Shown here in pieces: positions 53,220 through 63,166 of a stretch of DNA of 64,000 bases. Position 1 is the first letter of the stretch, and every line of letters starts with the position of its first letter. The position numbers and the translations under genes were made by a program. The notes beneath the pieces were generated by a model. The model was given only the letters and a program-made list of their open reading frames with translations, did not search any database and had not been told where the DNA came from. The DNA is from Streptomyces diastaticus subsp. diastaticus (GTDB taxonomy: Bacteria; Actinomycetota; Actinomycetes; Streptomycetales; Streptomycetaceae): assembly GCF_011170125.1 (NCBI RefSeq), contig NZ_BLLN01000001.1, forward strand, positions 342,404 to 406,403, given 5' to 3'.

Positions 53220-54281
53220 ATGAAGCTTCGCCGTGCCATGGCCGTCGCCGCCGCGACCGCCGTCATCAGCCCCGTCGCGCTGCTCGCGGCCCCCGCCGCC
53301 TTCGCGACGGACGGGCAGCAGGACGGCCGGACCAGCGAGACCACCCCGGCGCCCACCGCGTCGGAGAGCGAGACCACGGCTCCCGCGGAGTCGGCCGAGC
53401 CGACCGCGCCGGAGGAGACCGGGCCGGCCCCGACCGCCACCGACTCGGCGCCCGCGGAGGAGACCCCCGGCACCGAGGACCCGAGCGGCGAGCCGTCCGA
53501 GGAGCCGACCGACGAGCCGACCGAGAGCACCGAGCCCTCGCCGTCCCCGTCCGACGACGAGGGCGAGGAGGACGACGAGGGCGAGGAGGAGGACGGCTAC
53601 GAGATCTGCCTCGACGAGGACGGCAACGAACTGGCCGACCTGGGCGTCTCCGTCTCCGGCCTGCCCGGCCAGGTCCGCGCCGGCTCCACTCAGGAGTTCA
53701 CCCTGAGCGCCGCCAACTCCGGGAAGCAGACCCTCGAGGGGGTGGAGTGGGAGGCCTCCGTCATGAACGACGACGACCTGGAACTCCGCGAGGGCCTGTT
53801 CGAGAAGGTCGAGCTGTCCTTCTACGACCCGGAGAGCGACAGCTGGGTCTCCCTCTACGACTTCGGCGTCGTCTTCGGTGAGACCACGCTCGCCCCGGGC
53901 CAGACCATCGACATCAAGCTCCGCATGACCGTCGCCGAGGACGCCCCGCTGGGCGCCGGCTACGCGTTCGGGTTCACGGGCTACCTGAACGAGGAGGAGA
54001 ACTGCGTCACCGCCGCGTACGCCTACTACGACTTCACGGTGATCGGCGCGGGCGCCACCCCGAAGCCGGGTGACGCCAAGGAGACCGAGGGCAAGAAGCC
54101 GCAGGGCGGTTACAAGCCGGTCGAGGAGAAGAAGACCCTGGAGCCGACCGGTCAGCTCGCCGAGACCGGCGCCGGTTCGATGCTGCCGGTGCTCGGCCTC
54201 GTCGGCGGCGTGACCGTCCTCGCCGGCGCCGGCGTCGTCTTCGCCGTCCGCCGTCGCGGCGGCGTCGGCACCGCCGCCTGA
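53220..54281 (+). CDS. Surface protein with LAETG sorting signal
   Basis: The 353-residue protein has a signal peptide (to about residue 30, AAPAAFA), an acidic Glu/Thr/Pro/Ser-rich region (about 35-120) and a beta-rich middle domain (about 125-275) with two Cys. The C terminus has the sortase motif LAETG (313-317), a hydrophobic stretch and an RRRGG tail. LAxTG fits the class E sortases of Streptomyces. It should be attached to peptidoglycan on the cell surface. The ligand is unknown. ATG 53220 has GAGG 5 bases upstream. Similar proteins occur in many Streptomyces with unknown roles. Confidence 0.9.
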   Translation: MKLRRAMAVAAATAVISPVALLAAPAAFATDGQQDGRTSETTPAPTASESETTAPAESAEPTAPEETGPAPTATDSAPAEETPGTEDPSGEPSEEPTDEPTESTEPSPSPSDDEGEEDDEGEEEDGYEICLDEDGNELADLGVSVSGLPGQVRAGSTQEFTLSAANSGKQTLEGVEWEASVMNDDDLELREGLFEKVELSFYDPESDSWVSLYDFGVVFGETTLAPGQTIDIKLRMTVAEDAPLGAGYAFGFTGYLNEEENCVTAAYAYYDFTVIGAGATPKPGDAKETEGKKPQGGYKPVEEKKTLEPTGQLAETGAGSMLPVLGLVGGVTVLAGAGVVFAVRRRGGVGTAA

Positions 54282-54345
54282 CCCGCCCCCGGACGGTCCC
54301 CGGCCGCCGCGCCGGGGCCGTACGGGGGGGCGGTGTGCGCACGAA

Positions 54346-54381
54346 GAAGGACCTGCACTCGGAGGGGGGTGCAGGTCCTTC
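54346..54381. terminator. Bidirectional terminator
   Basis: GAAGGACCTGCAC pairs with GTGCAGGTCCTTC, between the LAxTG gene and the convergent oxidoreductase gene. Confidence 0.88.
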
Positions 54382-54407
54382 GCCGTCGCGGGCCGGGCGG
54401 CCGGAGG

Positions 54408-56282
54408 TCACGCCCCCTCGGTCGCCCCCGCCTCGTCGCGCCGCTTCGGCGGCATCGCGGGCATCCCGAGGAACGGCAGGTCGAGCGCGGCGAACGCCTC
54501 GGCCGGGACCGCCGGGCGGAGCGGCGCGACGGGCGCGATCCGCTCATAGGGCAGGCCCTGCTCGGGGCGTGGGTCGGCCTCGCCCTTGTTGGGCCAGAGC
54601 GATGCGGCGCGTTCGGCCTGCGCGGTGATGGTCAGCGAGGGGTTGACGCCGAGGTTGGCGGAGACCGCCGAGCCGTCGACCACGGTGATGCCGGGGTGGC
54701 CGTAGAGCCGGTGGTACGGGTCGACGACGCCCTCGTCGGCGGTGGCGCCGATGGGGCAGCCGCCGAGGAAGTGCGCGGTGAGCGGGGTGCCGATCAGCTC
54801 GCCGATGTTGGACCCGGCGAAGCCGTTGATCTCCTCGGCGATGGCGGTGGCCGCCTCCCCGGCCTCCTTGATCTGCGTCGGGTTGGGCGCACCGTGGCCC
54901 TGCCGGGCGGTGAGCAGGCCCTTGCCGATGCCCTTCGGCTTGCGGTAGGTGGTCAGGGAGTTGTCCAGGGACTGCATGACCAGGCCGATGATGGTCCTCT
55001 CCGACCAGCGGCGGTTGGAGAGCGACCGGATCACCAGCAGCGGGTGCCTGGCGCAGTTGGCGAGGAAGCCCGCGACCCGCGAGGAGTTCTCCGCGTACGG
55101 CACCTGGAGGATGGTGAGGCCGCCCATGGCGTTGGACTTCTTGCCGTAGCGGACCGGCTCGATGTGGGTGGAGTCGTTGGGGTGCACCGAGGAGGTGATG
55201 GCGACACCCTTGGTGAAGTCGGCCTTCTCGGCGCCGTGCGCCTTGCGGTAGCGGCGGTCGGTGGTCTGCGCGCCGACCAGTCCCTCGGAGTTGGTCCGGG
55301 TGAGCGTGCCGAGCTTGTCGGAGAGGCGGGGGAGCAGCCCGGTGTCCTTCATCCGGTGCAGCAGGGTCTGGGTGCCGTAGGTCCCGGCGGCGAGCACGAC
55401 GCGGCGGGCGGTGAAGGTGCGGCCGCGGCCCTTGCGCTTGGCGTCGGTCGGCAGGGTGCGCACCGCGAAGCCGCCGCGGGAGTCCTCGGTGACGGCGACG
55501 ACGGAGGTCATCGGGTGGATGGTGGCGCCGGCCTTCTCGGCGAGGTAGAGGTAGTTCTCGTTCAGGGTGTTCTTGGCGCCGTGACGGCAGCCCGTCATGC
55601 ACTCGCCGCACTCGTTGCAGGCCCGCCGTGAGGGACCGGCCCCGCCGAAGTACGGGTCGGCGACCTCCTCGCCGGGCCTGGCGCGGCTCGTCCCCTCGGC
55701 GTCCTTGCCGTCTCCGAAGAAGACCCCGACGGGCGCCATGTGGAAGGTGTCGCCGAAGCCCATCTTCTCGGCGGCCGCCTTGAGGTGGACGTCGGAGGGC
55801 GTGGTGGTCGGGTTGAGCCGCACGCCGAGCATCCTGCTCGCCTGGTCGTAGTACGGCTTCAGCTCGTCCTGCCAGTCGGTGATGGCGCCCCACTGGGGGT
55901 CGGTGAAGAAGGGCTCGGGCGGCACGTAGAGGGTGTTGGCGTAGTTGAGGGAGCCGCCGCCTACGCCCGCGCCGGCCAGCACCATGACGTTGCCGAGCAG
56001 GTGGATGCGCTGGATGCCGAAGAGGCCGAGGGCCGGGGCCCACAGGTAGTTCCGCAGGTCCCAGGAACTGCGCGGCAGGGACGCGCGGGTGAAGCGGCGC
56101 CCGGCCTCCAGGACGCCGACGCGGTACCCCTTCTCGGTCAGCCGGAGGGCGGAGACGGCCCCGCCGAAGCCGGAGCCGACGACCAGCACGTCGTAGTCGT
56201 ACCCGCCCTCGGCCGTCGGGGGCGCCGTCGCGGCGGGCTCCGGGGTGACGTCCCGGCTCTGGGCAGAGCTCTCCTGTGACAT
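54408..56282 (-). CDS. GMC-family flavin oxidoreductase
   Basis: The 624-residue protein has an N-terminal FAD Rossmann motif GSGFGG (36-41), the AGAGVGGGSLNYAN stretch of cholesterol-oxidase-like GMC enzymes (103-116), and the C-terminal HFLGGCPIG and VNPSLTITAQAERA motifs. Unusually, C222-x2-C225-x2-C228-x3-C232 (CNECGECMTGC) looks like a 4Fe-4S ligand set, a feature of actinobacterial members. It probably oxidises an alcohol or sterol. GAGGAG lies 5 bases before ATG 56282. It follows an aldehyde dehydrogenase gene by 128 bases on the same strand, suggesting alcohol-to-acid oxidation in two steps. The substrate is unknown. Confidence 0.9.
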   Translation of the reverse strand: MSQESSAQSRDVTPEPAATAPPTAEGGYDYDVLVVGSGFGGAVSALRLTEKGYRVGVLEAGRRFTRASLPRSSWDLRNYLWAPALGLFGIQRIHLLGNVMVLAGAGVGGGSLNYANTLYVPPEPFFTDPQWGAITDWQDELKPYYDQASRMLGVRLNPTTTPSDVHLKAAAEKMGFGDTFHMAPVGVFFGDGKDAEGTSRARPGEEVADPYFGGAGPSRRACNECGECMTGCRHGAKNTLNENYLYLAEKAGATIHPMTSVVAVTEDSRGGFAVRTLPTDAKRKGRGRTFTARRVVLAAGTYGTQTLLHRMKDTGLLPRLSDKLGTLTRTNSEGLVGAQTTDRRYRKAHGAEKADFTKGVAITSSVHPNDSTHIEPVRYGKKSNAMGGLTILQVPYAENSSRVAGFLANCARHPLLVIRSLSNRRWSERTIIGLVMQSLDNSLTTYRKPKGIGKGLLTARQGHGAPNPTQIKEAGEAATAIAEEINGFAGSNIGELIGTPLTAHFLGGCPIGATADEGVVDPYHRLYGHPGITVVDGSAVSANLGVNPSLTITAQAERAASLWPNKGEADPRPEQGLPYERIAPVAPLRPAVPAEAFAALDLPFLGMPAMPPKRRDEAGATEGA

Positions 56283-56410
56283 GGGCACTCCTCGGTTCGT
56301 ACGGGCGCGGCCGGCCGGCACGCGGGCCCGTCCGGCCGTCCCGTGCCGGGTGGCGGGCCCTCGCGCGCGGCGGGGGTGTGCGGGGCGCCGGGCTCTTCCG
56401 GCGCCGGAGG

Positions 56411-58027
56411 TCAGCGCAGGCGGAACGCCTTCATGGCGCGCAGGCTGCGGGTCATGAACGCGGCGTACGTGGCGTCGTCCATGCCGAAGGACGGGGCCAT
56501 CGGCAGCAGCCGCTGGTGGGCGACGGTCTGCGGCTCGGTGTACTTGAGGATGCCCTCGGAGCCGTGCCGTCGCCCGATCCCGGACTCCTTCATGCCGCCC
56601 ATCGGCGCCTGCACCGAGCCGTAGGCGGAGGCGTACGCCTCGTTGACGTTGACGGTGCCGGTGCGCAGGCGGGCGGCGAGGGCCCGGCCGCGGCGGCCGT
56701 CCTTGGTCCAGACGCTGGAGTTGAGGCCGAAGGAGGTGGCGTTGGCGCGGGTGATCGCCTCCTCCTCGTCGCGGAAGCGGTAGACGGAGACGACCGGGCC
56801 GAAGGTCTCGTCCTTGCAGACCGCCATGGCCTCCTCGACGCCGTCCAGGATGGTCGGCTCGAAGAAGTACGGGCCGATGTCGGGCCGGGGCTGCCCGCCG
56901 GCCAGGACCTCGGCGCCCTTGGCGACGGCCTCCTCGACGTGGGTGCGGACCGCCTCGAACTGGCGCTCGCCGGCGAGGGAGCCCATGTCGGCGCCGTAGG
57001 CGAGGGAGTTGCCGAGCCTCATCGCCTTGGTGAGGGCGGTGAACCGCTCCAGGAAGGCGTCGGCGACCGACTCGTGGACCAGCAGCCGCTCGATGGAGAT
57101 GCAGAGCTGCCCGGCGGAGGAGAAGCAGGCCCGGACGGCTCCGGCCGCGGCCTTCTCGATGTCGGCGTCCTCCAGCACCAGCATGGCGTTCTTGCCGCCC
57201 AGCTCCAGCGAGCAGCCGATCAGCCGGGCGGCGGCGCGCTGGGCGACGATCTTGCCGGTGGTGGTGGAACCGGTGAACGAGACGTAGTCGGCGTGGCGGA
57301 CGACCTCGGTGCCGACGACCTGGCCCTCGCCGAGGACCACCTGGAACACCTCGGCGGGCAGCCCCGCCTCGACGAGCAGGTCCCGGCCCCACAGGGCGGT
57401 CAGCGCGGTCTCCGTGTCGGGCTTCATCACCACGGCGTTGCCCGCGACGAAGGCGGGCAGGGCGTCGCCGACCGAGAGTTCGAAGGGGTAGTTCCACGGC
57501 ACGATCTGGCCGACGACGCCGCGCGGCTGGCGCAGTTCGGTGATCTTCGTCAGGACGGGGACGGCGCCGGTGTGCCGCTTGGGGCGCAGGTACGAGGGGG
57601 CCTTGCGGCCGTAGTGGCGGGCGGCCAGCGCGACGGCCTGCACCTCCTCGTGGGCGTGCAGCCGGGCCTTGCCGGTCTCCACCTGGATGAGGTCGAGCAC
57701 CTCGGCCTGGCGGGCGAGCACCAGGTCGTGGAAGCGCAGCAGCACGGCGGCGCGGCGGGCGAGGGGGGTGGCGGCCCATGCCTCCTGGGCGGCGCGGGCG
57801 CGCGCGAAGGCGTCCGCGACCTCCTCGGGCGTCGACTCCGGCAGGTCGGCCAGCTTCTCGCCGGTGAACGGCGCGTGGTTGGCGGTCCGGCCGGAGCCCA
57901 CCACGTCGCGGGTGAGCTGCGCGACCACCTGGGGAGTCACCACGTCGGCCGCGGTGCGGGTCCCCTCGGGGGCCGGGGCGAGAGGGTTGGTGCCGGTGCG
58001 CGCACCGGTGGCCTGCGTCTCCGTCAT
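56411..58027 (-). CDS. Succinate-semialdehyde dehydrogenase-type aldehyde dehydrogenase
   Basis: The 538-residue NAD(P)-dependent aldehyde dehydrogenase has N179 (PWNYPF), E275 (LELGGKN), C309 (SSAGQLCIS) and the C-terminal MGGMKESGIGRRHG. The closest named group is GabD2-type succinate-semialdehyde dehydrogenase; the real substrate may be another aldehyde since a GMC oxidoreductase follows. The ATG at 58027 fits the family start. Upstream, a short ACCGGCGGGT stretch flanked by GTAC boxes could be an operator. Confidence 0.9.
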   Translation of the reverse strand: MTETQATGARTGTNPLAPAPEGTRTAADVVTPQVVAQLTRDVVGSGRTANHAPFTGEKLADLPESTPEEVADAFARARAAQEAWAATPLARRAAVLLRFHDLVLARQAEVLDLIQVETGKARLHAHEEVQAVALAARHYGRKAPSYLRPKRHTGAVPVLTKITELRQPRGVVGQIVPWNYPFELSVGDALPAFVAGNAVVMKPDTETALTALWGRDLLVEAGLPAEVFQVVLGEGQVVGTEVVRHADYVSFTGSTTTGKIVAQRAAARLIGCSLELGGKNAMLVLEDADIEKAAAGAVRACFSSAGQLCISIERLLVHESVADAFLERFTALTKAMRLGNSLAYGADMGSLAGERQFEAVRTHVEEAVAKGAEVLAGGQPRPDIGPYFFEPTILDGVEEAMAVCKDETFGPVVSVYRFRDEEEAITRANATSFGLNSSVWTKDGRRGRALAARLRTGTVNVNEAYASAYGSVQAPMGGMKESGIGRRHGSEGILKYTEPQTVAHQRLLPMAPSFGMDDATYAAFMTRSLRAMKAFRLR

Positions 58028-58412
58028 GAGCGTGAGCGTACGGCCACCCGACGCTTTTTGGTACCCGCCGGTAAGTACGTTTCACCCCGCCCTCACATCG
58101 CGCCAGCGGTCACTGGCACATATGCGCTGATCAGCGGCTCGACACTGCCGAGGAGGCCGGAGAACTCGCTTACGGGTGAGGTGCGGATGCGCCGGCGCGC
58201 AGGGCTTCAAGCCGCTCCGCGGCCCCTTCTCCTGTGCCCGCCGCTCCCCGCCGTTCAGGACCACCGCGACCGGGCCGGCGAGCGCGTACCGGGCCTTCGG
58301 ACCGGCGAGCGCCCCGGCTCGCGCTCGGGTCGCGGCCCGGGCGGCCGGGTGTCCGGGGCGGGGGCTCGGTGTCCGCACCGGGGCCGTGGCCGACCAGACC
58401 CGGGGGCACCCG
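58028..58412. other. 385-bp gap between aldehyde dehydrogenase and pseudokinase genes
   Basis: No gene is supported. It includes the aldehyde dehydrogenase promoter side, where GGTACC and AAGTACG boxes flank a CCGCCGGT core (about 58055-58080). The rest holds only Arg/Pro-rich open frames. Confidence 0.45.
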
Positions 58413-61068
58413 TCACTTCGGGGTGTAGCTGCCCGACGCCTGCTCGAACAGGCGCTCCACCTGGTCGCGTTCGGCGTCGGGGCCGCGCACCTGGACGACG
58501 TGGTAGCGGTCGCCGACCAGCATCGCGAGGTTGCGGACGTACAGCTCGGTGCCGCCCGCGGACTCCCAGGTGAAGGTGCCCTCGGCCATGGCCCGGCCGC
58601 CGACGTCGATCCGCCGCAGGTTCTGCGAGGTGGTCCAGGAGGAGGCGCGGTACGGGTCCAGTTCGCGCTCGTGCTGGAGCTGGTAGTCGAGGGGGTCGTC
58701 GCCGTAGCGGCTCGTCGTGTCGCGGCCGGGGACGACCAGCAGCTCGAAGGTGCCGTTCGTGTAGACGACCTGGCCCCGGCCGTTCTTGGCCTGCCGCTGC
58801 CACCCCTTGGCCACCGCGACCCGGAAGCCCTCGGCGTCCTCGCGCAGGGCGAAGCCGTCGGCGGCCTCGGGGGCGTCCCCGTCGGCGGGCGGCTCCTCGC
58901 TCCCGCCCTCGGAAGGGCCGGACTGGCCGCCGTCGGGCGAGGTGCCCGCGCCGGGGGCCGGCGATGCGGCGGGCGGGGTCTCGCGGCTGCCGCTGGGCGC
59001 GGGCGGCGCGGCGGGGCCCTCGTCCTCGCCCTCCTTGGGCAGGAACAGCACGGCCGCCACGACGACCAGGGTCACCCCGCCGAGGATGCTCAGCAACAGG
59101 GTCCGGCCGAGCGACTTCGGCTCGCCCCGTTCCCTGGGCGCCCGCGCCTGCCGGCCCCGGGCCCTGGGCGCGCTGTACGCGCTGTCGAGGTCGGCGCCGT
59201 CGGCGAACTCCGCCCGGGCCGGGGGCGCGGGCCGTTCCTCGCGGGCGGGCGGCGTGGGCGCGGCGGCCCGGCGCCGCCTGCCCCGGCGGCGGACCAGCTC
59301 GCCCCGGCGGCGCTTCTCCGGGAGCTTGCGCGGCTCGTGCGGCGGGGCGGCGACGATGTCGCGTCCGGCGTCGGGCTCGGGCGCCGAACGGACCAGGGAG
59401 CGCAGCCAGCCGCTCAGCTCCTCGAAGTCGGGGCGCTCGGTGGGGTCCTGCCGCAGCAGCGACTCCACGACCGGCCGGAGCGGGCCGCACTCCTCGGCGA
59501 AGGCGGGCGGCTCGGCGCAGACCATCTGGACCAGTTCGGCGACGCTCTCCTCCGGGTAGGGCGCGTGGCCCTGCACGGTGCGGAAGAGCAGCGCGCCCAG
59601 CGCCCACAGGTCGGCGGCGGGCCCGACCGGCGCCGCGAGCTGCCACCGGTCGTGCACGGGCCCGGCCTGCTCGGGCGCCCACCGCTCGGTGACGGCCCCG
59701 ACCACGGTCATCCGGGCCTGCCGCGCCCGCTCGGCCTCCAGCGGGGTGTCCGGGCCGCCGGCGGCCCGGGGCGCCGCCATGACCTCGTCCCAGCTCGCCG
59801 GCGCGGGCTTCTCCAGCTCCACCGCCGCCTGCTCGGGCACGTACGGGACGGCGGCGACGGGCAGGTTGCCCGGGCTCGGCAGGACGACGTGGTCGGCGTA
59901 GGGCGAGGGCTCCACGTCGCCCGGGGCGAGCGTCTCGGGGTGCAGACCCGGCGGCAGGGCGTACGGGTCGCCGGGGCGCTGTTCGGGGGCGGGGCGCGGG
60001 GTCCCGTAGGGCTCGGGGTGGTCCTGGTAGGGGAGCCGGGGCCGCTCCTCGTCGCGGTCCCGCTCGCCCCCGGCCGGGTCGCGGGGGCGCGGGGTGGCGC
60101 CGTGCCACGCCCGGCCCTCCTCGCGGGCGCCGACGCCGTACGGGTCGGCTATCCGGCCCGGCGCCCACTCCTCGGGTTCCTCGGCGGGCGGCGCGGGCTC
60201 GGGCTCCGGCCCGGGGGGCGCGCCGAGGCGGCGGCGCTGCTCCTCGTCGAGCCGGGCGGCGGCGCGCGACGCCCCGGCGCGGTAGGCGGCGATGGCCCCG
60301 GCGCGGGCGGCGCGGGCATCCGTACCCGGGGGCAGGGCGTCGCGGTCCTCGGGCTCGGGGGCGAGGGGCCGTGTCCCGGCCGGGGCGGGCAGTGCGGGCC
60401 GGGGCCCGGCGACGGGCTCCGCCCGCGGCTCGGGCCCGTCGGTGCCCTCGGGCTCCTCCTCGGGGGCCGGGACCGGGTCGTAGCCGCAGAGCGCCTCCTC
60501 GGCGGCGCCGGCGGCCAGCCCGGTGAGCATGACGCGGCCGTCGTCGCAGACCAGCACGGTCCGGGCGGTGATGTTGCGGTGCACCCAGCCGTGGGCGTGC
60601 AGCACCCGCAGGGCGGTCAGCACGTCGGCGGCGACCTCGGCGGCGCGGTACGGCGTCAGCGGCCGCTCGGCGAGCAGGGCCGCGAGGGGGCGGGCGGGCA
60701 CCGCCTCACTGACGATCCACAGCGAACCGTCCTCGGCGAAGACGTCGAAGACCTGGTCGAGCCGGGGGTGGTCGGGGATGCGTGCGGCGGCCTGGGCGGC
60801 CTCCATGGCGCGGCGCACCGCGGGGTCGGCCGGCCGGCGGGTGGGTGGCGCGGGCGCCGGGCGGGGCGGCCTCGGCGTAGTCGTGCGTACCGCCCTGCCC
60901 GTCGAGGACCTCGGCGTCGACCACCTCGGGCAGCAGCACCTGGCGGACCAGGACCTCCTGGCCGCTGTAGGAGTCGAAGGCCGGGGTCTCGGACAGCTCG
61001 AAGGAGCCCGCCGGAGGAAGCGGCAGGCGGTAGCGGTCGGCGAGGACCCGTCCCGCGTACTCGTCCAT
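58413..61068 (-). CDS. Membrane-bound Ser/Thr kinase-family protein, probably a pseudokinase (frame break)
   Basis: The gene encodes a kinase-fold N-terminal region, a Pro/Arg/Glu-rich juxtamembrane stretch, one transmembrane helix (about 59105-59040, SILGGVTLVVVAAVLFLP) and an extracytoplasmic domain ending FEQASGSYTPK. The kinase core lacks key residues: HRD is HRN (Asn codon at 60573-60575), DFG is replaced by T-G-L (Gly codon 60519-60521), and the VAIK Lys position reads VLVRQVL. It is thus probably catalytically dead. ATG 61068 (MDEYAGRVLADRYRL) is the homologous start, but the frame must shift once between about 60890 and 60836 to join the rest. Homologues sit in the S. coelicolor SCO4775-4779 kinase cluster linked to spore-wall synthesis. 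Confidence 0.8.
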
Positions 61069-61216
61069 TCCGTCCCCCTTCCCCGACGGCCAAATCCGTT
61101 CGCACACACGCCCGTTGTCATCCGTCCGAGTGTGCCGGCACTCACGATACGTGCCGACGGGGACCGAGATGGGGCGATGGGCGATCCAGGAGTCATCTGC
61201 CCGGGAACCGGGCTGC

Positions 61217-63166
61217 CTACTTCTTCGGCCGGAACGTCTCCGTGAAGGTCCGCCAGGTGCCCTCGATCAGCTCGGAGTGCCACTCGGCGTCCTTGGCGGT
61301 GTACATCAGGCCGTACCCGAGGCTCTTGTCGACGACCAGTCCCCGGTCGACCGAGCGGTACTTCACGCCTCCGTCGACGTAGGTGAACTCCCAGTCGGCG
61401 GTGTTCCAGCCCCGGTAGTCGACGGCCTCGATGTGGATGCGCTCGTACTGCGCCCGGCGCATGTACTTCTCCTGCGCCTTCCAGTCGGCGACCGGGTCGT
61501 CCTTCGGCGTGCCCGTCCAGCCGACCAGCAGCTTCTGCCCGTCCGGGCCCGTGAAGCGGGCCCCGGCGGCACCGGTGGTGGTGTACTTCCAGCCCTCGGG
61601 CAGGCCGATCCGGAACCCCTGGGAGTGGCGGTAGGCGGTGTGCTCAAGGGTGTCGTCGCCCGGCTCGCCGGGGTCGTGGCCGCTGCCCTCGCCGGCGTCG
61701 TCGCCCTTGCCGCCGCCGTCGTCGCCCTGGTCCTCACCGTCCTCGCCGGAGTCCTCGCCGCCCTTGCCGCCTTCGGAGACCTCGCCGCCCTTCCCGCCGT
61801 CCTGCACGGGCCCCTTGCCGCCGCCGGCCCGGTCACCGCCCTCGCCGCCGCCGGCTCCCGCCGAGGCGTTCTTGTCGCCGCCGGCCGCGTCGCTCCCGCC
61901 GGAGTCGCCGCTCCGGGTGAGGACGAAGCCGAGCACGGTGGCGACCAGCAGCACGGCGACGCCGAGCGCCACCAGCAGCGCGCGCCGCGACACCACGTCG
62001 GTGAGCGAGGCCCGCGCGACCGGCGGCCGTCCGCCCGTGGCGGTGGCCCTGGTGGGCGCGGCGGCGGGCGACACGGCGGCCGGCGGGACGGCGGGCGCGT
62101 CGTCGGACGCCTGCATCTTCGGCCACAGCGCCGGGGATTTGGCGGCGGTGGCGGCGGCTGCCGCCTTCGGGGCCCCGGCCGCCCTCGGTGTCCTCTCCAG
62201 CTTCGGCCGGCTCTCGCGGGCGCCACCGTCGGCGGGCTTCGGCAGCGGCACGACCTTGGTGGCGTCGGCCGCCCGGCCCGCGCCCGCCTCCTCGGTGGCG
62301 ATCACCTCGCGCAGCAGGGCGCGCGCCCCGGCCTCGTCGAGGCGCTGCGCGGGGTCCTTGGCGAGCAGCCCGTAGATGACCTCGCTGAGCGGCCCGGCGT
62401 TCTTCGGCGGGTCGAGCGGCTCCGTCATCACGGCGGTGAGCGTCGCGATGGCCGAGCCCTTGTCGTAGGGCGGAATGCCCTCGACCGACGCGTACAGCAG
62501 CCCGCCCAGCGACCAGAGGTCGGCGGCCGGGCCCGGCTTGTGGCCGCGGGCGCGCTCCGGGGAGATGTACGAGGGGGCGCCGACCAGCATGCCCGTGGAG
62601 GTGATCGAGGGGTCGCCCTCGACCTGGGCGATACCAAAGTCGGTGAGGACGACCCGGCCGTCGTCGCCCTCGATGAGCACGTTGGACGGCTTCACGTCCC
62701 GGTGCAGGATGCCCTCACGGTGCGCGGCCCGGAGCACCCCGAGGATGGCGAGGCCGACCTCGGCGGCGCGCCTGGGGCTGAGGGTGCCGTCCTCGCGGAT
62801 CACCTCGGCGAGGGACTTGCCCTCGATCAGCTCCATCACGATCCACGGCCGGTCGTCCTCGTCCACCACGTCGTAGACGGTGACCGCGCCGTTGCTTGCG
62901 GATCCGGGCGATGGCCTTCGCCTCGCGCAGGGTCCTGGTGATGAGGCGGCGCTTCTCCTCCTCGTCGATGGAGGAGGGGAACCGGAGTTCCTTGACCGCG
63001 ACCGTGCGGCCCAGCGTCTCGTCCTCGGCGCGCCAGACCGTACCCATGCCACCCCGGCCCAGCACACCACCCAGCCGGTACCGCCGGCGAGCAGCCGGGC
63101 CGCCGTCCCTGGCCCCGTCCCTCCGTCCCGACGGGCCTGTCGGCGACCTGCTTCCGCGTCCGTCAT
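61217..63166 (-). CDS. Transmembrane Ser/Thr protein kinase, PkaI-like (two compensating frame breaks)
   Basis: The catalytic core is active-type: HRDVKPSN, TDFGIAQVEG and APSYISPERARG. A Gly/Asp-rich linker follows the transmembrane helix (about 61985-61920) and leads to an extracytoplasmic domain ending TFTETFRPKK. As written, about 62 N-lobe residues are garbled: one base is missing near 63083-63085 and one extra T is present at 62896-62897. Reading the other frame between them restores YRLGGVLGRGGMGTVWRAED and VAVKELRFPSS. ATG 63166 has AGAGGGG upstream. Two compensating errors suggest assembly artefacts, but true loss cannot be excluded. It lies 148 bases upstream of the pseudokinase gene. 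Confidence 0.85.
   Translation of the reverse strand: MTDAEAGRRQARRDGGTGPGTAARLLAGGTGWVVCWAGVAWVRSGAPRTRRWAARSRSRNSGSPPPSTRRRSAASSPGPCARRRPSPGSASNGAVTVYDVVDEDDRPWIVMELIEGKSLAEVIREDGTLSPRRAAEVGLAILGVLRAAHREGILHRDVKPSNVLIEGDDGRVVLTDFGIAQVEGDPSITSTGMLVGAPSYISPERARGHKPGPAADLWSLGGLLYASVEGIPPYDKGSAIATLTAVMTEPLDPPKNAGPLSEVIYGLLAKDPAQRLDEAGARALLREVIATEEAGAGRAADATKVVPLPKPADGGARESRPKLERTPRAAGAPKAAAAATAAKSPALWPKMQASDDAPAVPPAAVSPAAAPTRATATGGRPPVARASLTDVVSRRALLVALGVAVLLVATVLGFVLTRSGDSGGSDAAGGDKNASAGAGGGEGGDRAGGGKGPVQDGGKGGEVSEGGKGGEDSGEDGEDQGDDGGGKGDDAGEGSGHDPGEPGDDTLEHTAYRHSQGFRIGLPEGWKYTTTGAAGARFTGPDGQKLLVGWTGTPKDDPVADWKAQEKYMRRAQYERIHIEAVDYRGWNTADWEFTYVDGGVKYRSVDRGLVVDKSLGYGLMYTAKDAEWHSELIEGTWRTFTETFRPKK

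Noticed and set aside
58413..61283. Long continuous frame as the full pseudokinase start
   Set aside because: The first residues are Arg/Pro-rich without homology, while the conserved kinase start lies in another frame at 61068.
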